64,000 nucleotides of DNA from Peribacillus frigoritolerans (GTDB lineage: Bacteria; Bacillota; Bacilli; Bacillales; DSM-1321). The stretch lies in assembly GCF_030676415.1 (NCBI RefSeq), contig NZ_JAUUTW010000015.1:1-64000 (forward strand), given 5' to 3'. The number at the start of each line of letters is the position of its first letter. Positions within the stretch are counted from its first letter, which is position 1. Shown here in pieces: positions 62,076 through 64,000 of the stretch. The position numbers and the translations under genes were made by a program. The notes under the pieces were generated by a model, which saw only the letters and a program-made list of their open reading frames with translations, had not been told where the DNA came from and did no database searches.

Positions 62076-62106
62076 AGGCAGTGTGTACGTAATCACACTG
62101 CCTTTT
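62076..62106 (+). terminator. Terminator of the queCDE operon
   Basis: AGGCAGTGTG/CACACTGCC(T) with T4. Confidence 0.85.
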
Positions 62107-62113
62107 AAGCTTA

Positions 62114-62461
62114 TTACAACCTTTGAATGTGTGTAGCTTTGAAGGAGGTTGTGTATTTAAGTCCATACCCAAATAAGCGATCCATTCCAATATGCGCTGT
62201 CCAAATTAAACCAATCATCATCAATGCATCCGACTTTAGAAAAATGGCAAGCAAAATCATGAAGATGGACAGGGTATAAGTATGAAATAAGTTATAAACC
62301 TTTGCTCCAATCTTATCATTGATCAGATAGGCCATCATGGAGAAATCAGGAGACATGATCAATAAAAGGAAAATCCACCAGCTGAATTCATATAACGAAT
62401 AGATGTAAATCATCGCTAAAAGGACCATGAGTCCTTCAATATGAAGGAATTTCTTTACCAT
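62114..62461 (-). CDS. DUF4260 membrane protein
   Basis: 115 residues, four helices; DUF4260 signature in SPDFSMMAYLINDKIGAKVYNLFHTY and in GMDRLFGYGLKYTTSFKATHIQRL at the end. RBS GGAGG. Its promoter region holds a perfect copy of the operator also found before the TetR gene, so it is very likely the TetR target. Function unknown. Confidence 0.85.
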   Translation of the reverse strand: MVKKFLHIEGLMVLLAMIYIYSLYEFSWWIFLLLIMSPDFSMMAYLINDKIGAKVYNLFHTYTLSIFMILLAIFLKSDALMMIGLIWTAHIGMDRLFGYGLKYTTSFKATHIQRL

Positions 62462-62483
62462 GTTAAAACCTCCTGAAGTTTAA

Positions 62484-62498
62484 TTGACCACTGGTCAA
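62484..62498 (-). promoter_or_regulatory. TetR operator upstream of the DUF4260 gene
   Basis: TTGACCA-C-TGGTCAA, a perfect 7-bp inverted repeat between the TetR and DUF4260 genes. Confidence 0.85.
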
Positions 62499-62513
62499 TA
62501 ATGTTCAAAAAAA

Positions 62514-63083
62514 TTATATGATGTTTCTGATGATATTTTTTACATGAAAATAAGCTAAACCTTCTACATCTTGATAAGATAGTTCAGAATTAATATAAAA
62601 AGTTATGAATCCGTGAAGAGAAAGAAAAATCGACCACATGGATGCAGGGTTCAGTTTGTTGTCCGTTAGATCCGTAAGGGACTGGATTAGCTTTTCGTAT
62701 GTTTTATTAGAATCGAATTGAAGTAACTGCTGAATTTCTTTTTCCTTCGATAAAAACATGATGGAATAGTGATTCTGTCGGGTTAAACCAAACTCTAAGA
62801 AGCACAATAAAATCTTTTCCATTTTTAGAGAAGGGTCATTTTCCGACATGATGATATCATCGATTAAAGTATTTAAAACGGAAAAATCCGTTTTTACCAA
62901 ACTATAAAATATTTCTGCCTTATTTTTAAAATGATAATAAATGGCTCCATGGCTGCAATCCAATGATTTAGCCAATTGCCTCATTGAGACATTCGAATAC
63001 CCTACCGTTGCAAAAAGGTTTCTGGCTTCATTCAAGACCATGTCCCTGGACAATTCTTTACCTGCCGATTTCCTTGGCGACAT
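62514..63083 (-). CDS. TetR-family transcriptional repressor
   Basis: 189 residues. N-terminal HTH at about 15-60: VLNEARNLFATVGYSNVSMRQLAKSLDCSHGAIYYHFKNKAEIF. C-terminal ligand domain of unknown specificity. RBS GGAGGC. Near-identical palindromes in front of it and of the DUF4260 gene indicate autoregulation and local control. Confidence 0.9.
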   Translation of the reverse strand: MSPRKSAGKELSRDMVLNEARNLFATVGYSNVSMRQLAKSLDCSHGAIYYHFKNKAEIFYSLVKTDFSVLNTLIDDIIMSENDPSLKMEKILLCFLEFGLTRQNHYSIMFLSKEKEIQQLLQFDSNKTYEKLIQSLTDLTDNKLNPASMWSIFLSLHGFITFYINSELSYQDVEGLAYFHVKNIIRNII

Positions 63084-63102
63084 CTTGTTGCCTCCTTATT
63101 TA

Positions 63103-63117
63103 TTGACCACTGGTTAA
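63103..63117 (-). promoter_or_regulatory. TetR operator upstream of the TetR gene
   Basis: TTGACCA-C-TGGTTAA, one mismatch from the perfect palindrome at 62484-62498, 20 nt before the tetR start. Confidence 0.82.
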
Positions 63118-63280
63118 TTAGGATGATAACTCACTGATTTTCAAATGTCAATTATTAGATCAACTTATAAAGTTCTGTTTTTTAAGTGGAAATTTGCCAT
63201 TTGTTGAAGCGTAATTTCACCTATGTTGAAAAGGGGGGATTCAGGACATGGCAGCGTTTGATTTATTTTGTACCGTTAAT

Positions 63281-63304
63281 ACCCTTATATGGTATTATAA
63301 GGGT
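63281..63304 (+). promoter_or_regulatory. Inverted repeat before the small anchored protein gene
   Basis: ACCCTTATA-N6-TATAAGGGT is a perfect 9-bp inverted repeat ending 28 nt before the next start codon; it could be an operator overlapping a promoter or an RNA hairpin. Confidence 0.4.
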
Positions 63305-63332
63305 GTTATTAGAGCGTTGAGGGGATGAATAA

Positions 63333-63617
63333 ATGAAGAAGATATTCGGTATTTTGGCTTCAATCACCATAGTCCTGACCGGCTATTTTTTATTCACTAA
63401 ACCGGATAAAGATAAAACAAAACCTGTAGAAGACTTTATTAAAGTGTATCCACGAGATCAGGTAATAATAAATGAAATGATGATCATAGAGGGAGTTGAT
63501 GAGGACAATCCAGATGATATCGATTTGAATGATGAAGAGGAATTGGAAAAATTGGTAAAAAAGCAATATGAGCAAAATCAAAAGGGGGAAATAATTTTTA
63601 CAGAAAAAAATCAGTGA
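63333..63617 (+). CDS. Small membrane-anchored acidic protein, unknown
   Basis: 94 residues: N-terminal membrane helix (about 4-22, no lipobox Cys) and a strongly acidic exported part with EGVDEDNPDDIDLNDEEELEKL. TGAGGGGATG precedes ATG. No family recognised. Confidence 0.65.
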   Translation: MKKIFGILASITIVLTGYFLFTKPDKDKTKPVEDFIKVYPRDQVIINEMMIIEGVDEDNPDDIDLNDEEELEKLVKKQYEQNQKGEIIFTEKNQ

Positions 63618-63663
63618 AACCACCTACCTGTAATGAGTAAACTAATGGGGGAGGCGGCAGTTA

Positions 63664-64000
63664 TTGATAGTTTTGGATAGTATCTATGGGGAACACATTG
63701 TAGAGGGAGTTCTGAAAGAGCTGATAGTAAGCAAACCGGTCCAAAGATTGAAGGGGATACATCAAGGCGGGGCAAGTTATTTAGTTAATGAGAAGTGGGA
63801 TGTCACACGATTTGACCATTCAATTGGTGTGATGCTTTTAATAAAAGCGCTTGGAGGCTCATTAGAGGAACAAATCGCGGGCTTACTGCATGACGTATCC
63901 CACACTGCATTTTCACATGTTATTGATTTTGTTCTGGTTTTAAGGAAGAAGATTATCATGAAAAGATATATGATCAAGTCATTATGGAATCCGAAATCCC
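63664..64000 (+). pseudogene. HD-domain phosphohydrolase, 5' part, with a frameshift; runs off the window
   Basis: TTG start behind GGGGGAGG. The HD motif is clear: RFDHSIGVMLLIKALGG...LLHDVSHTAFSHVIDFV. At about 63931-63937 the frame must shift by one base to continue with GFKEEDYHEKIYDQVIMESEIP, the conserved continuation of this family. The unshifted frame gives an unrelated basic tail (LRKKIIMKRY). A missing T is the simplest cause. Whether the gene is dead or the base is an error cannot be told here. Confidence 0.7.

Overview
The window is chromosomal DNA of a spore-forming, low-to-moderate GC Firmicute of the family Bacillaceae. The evidence is two complete gerA-type germinant receptor operons, AbrB, RocR/RocA/RocD/RocG, YkkC/YkkD with a guanidine-I riboswitch, a preQ1-I riboswitch ahead of queCDE, bacillithiol transferase, and a capBCADE poly-gamma-glutamate capsule operon. 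The mixture fits the Bacillus/Peribacillus group best; genus is inferred from family content only.

Layout. 0-1 kb: 3' end of a group II intron (maturase C-terminus plus domains V/VI), a promoter with a degenerate Zur-type box, and a 21-bp tandem repeat array. 1.1-6 kb: five-gene NikABCDE/CntABCDF-type ABC importer behind a near-consensus Zur box, which argues for zinc or zincophore uptake rather than nickel. 6-8.5 kb: a frameshifted ORF, then a catD-catE-azoreductase detoxification operon behind a consensus sigma-A promoter and palindromic operator. 8.5-20 kb: a sigma-54 island. RocR diverges from rocA-rocD-rocG behind two tandem -24/-12 promoters. A second RocR-like activator follows, and two further -24/-12 promoters each have a distinct TTTTAC-N8-GTAAAA type upstream site. 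One drives brnQ plus an amidohydrolase. The other leads into a gene start that runs directly into a roughly 580-nt multi-hairpin element. 20.6-24.7 kb: small membrane proteins, a frameshifted P450, a PAP2 phosphatase and DedA. 24.8-29.1 kb: first ger operon (A-C-B-D). 29-34 kb: SNF2/SWIM helicase and a yoaS-yozG-yoaT-like operon. 34-37 kb: guanidine exporter pair under its riboswitch, EamA transporter, AbrB. 38.0-38.9 kb: a large second array of the same 21-bp repeat. 38.9-42.7 kb: second ger operon (order B-A-C, minus strand). 43-44.5 kb: BstA, GNAT, AHSA1.

45-60 kb: an MFS efflux gene and a methyl-accepting chemotaxis gene are each cut in two and exchanged, with halves about 13.2 kb apart on opposite strands. 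Inverting about 45,557-58,759 would rejoin both genes, so this is a fossil inversion with breakpoints in a short shared GAAGC. All four halves also carry frameshifts or have lost their ends. The inverted segment holds capBCADE, PghP-type PGA hydrolase, a LysM/NlpC-P60 wall hydrolase, a PfpI protein with a divergent HxlR regulator, and a MITE-like palindromic repeat. 60-64 kb: preQ1-regulated queCDE, a TetR/DUF4260 pair with matching operators, and a frameshifted HD-domain gene running off the end.

Several breaks (P450, MFS, MCP, HD gene) are one-base losses, mostly in homopolymer runs. They may be real decay or assembly errors; raw reads would decide.
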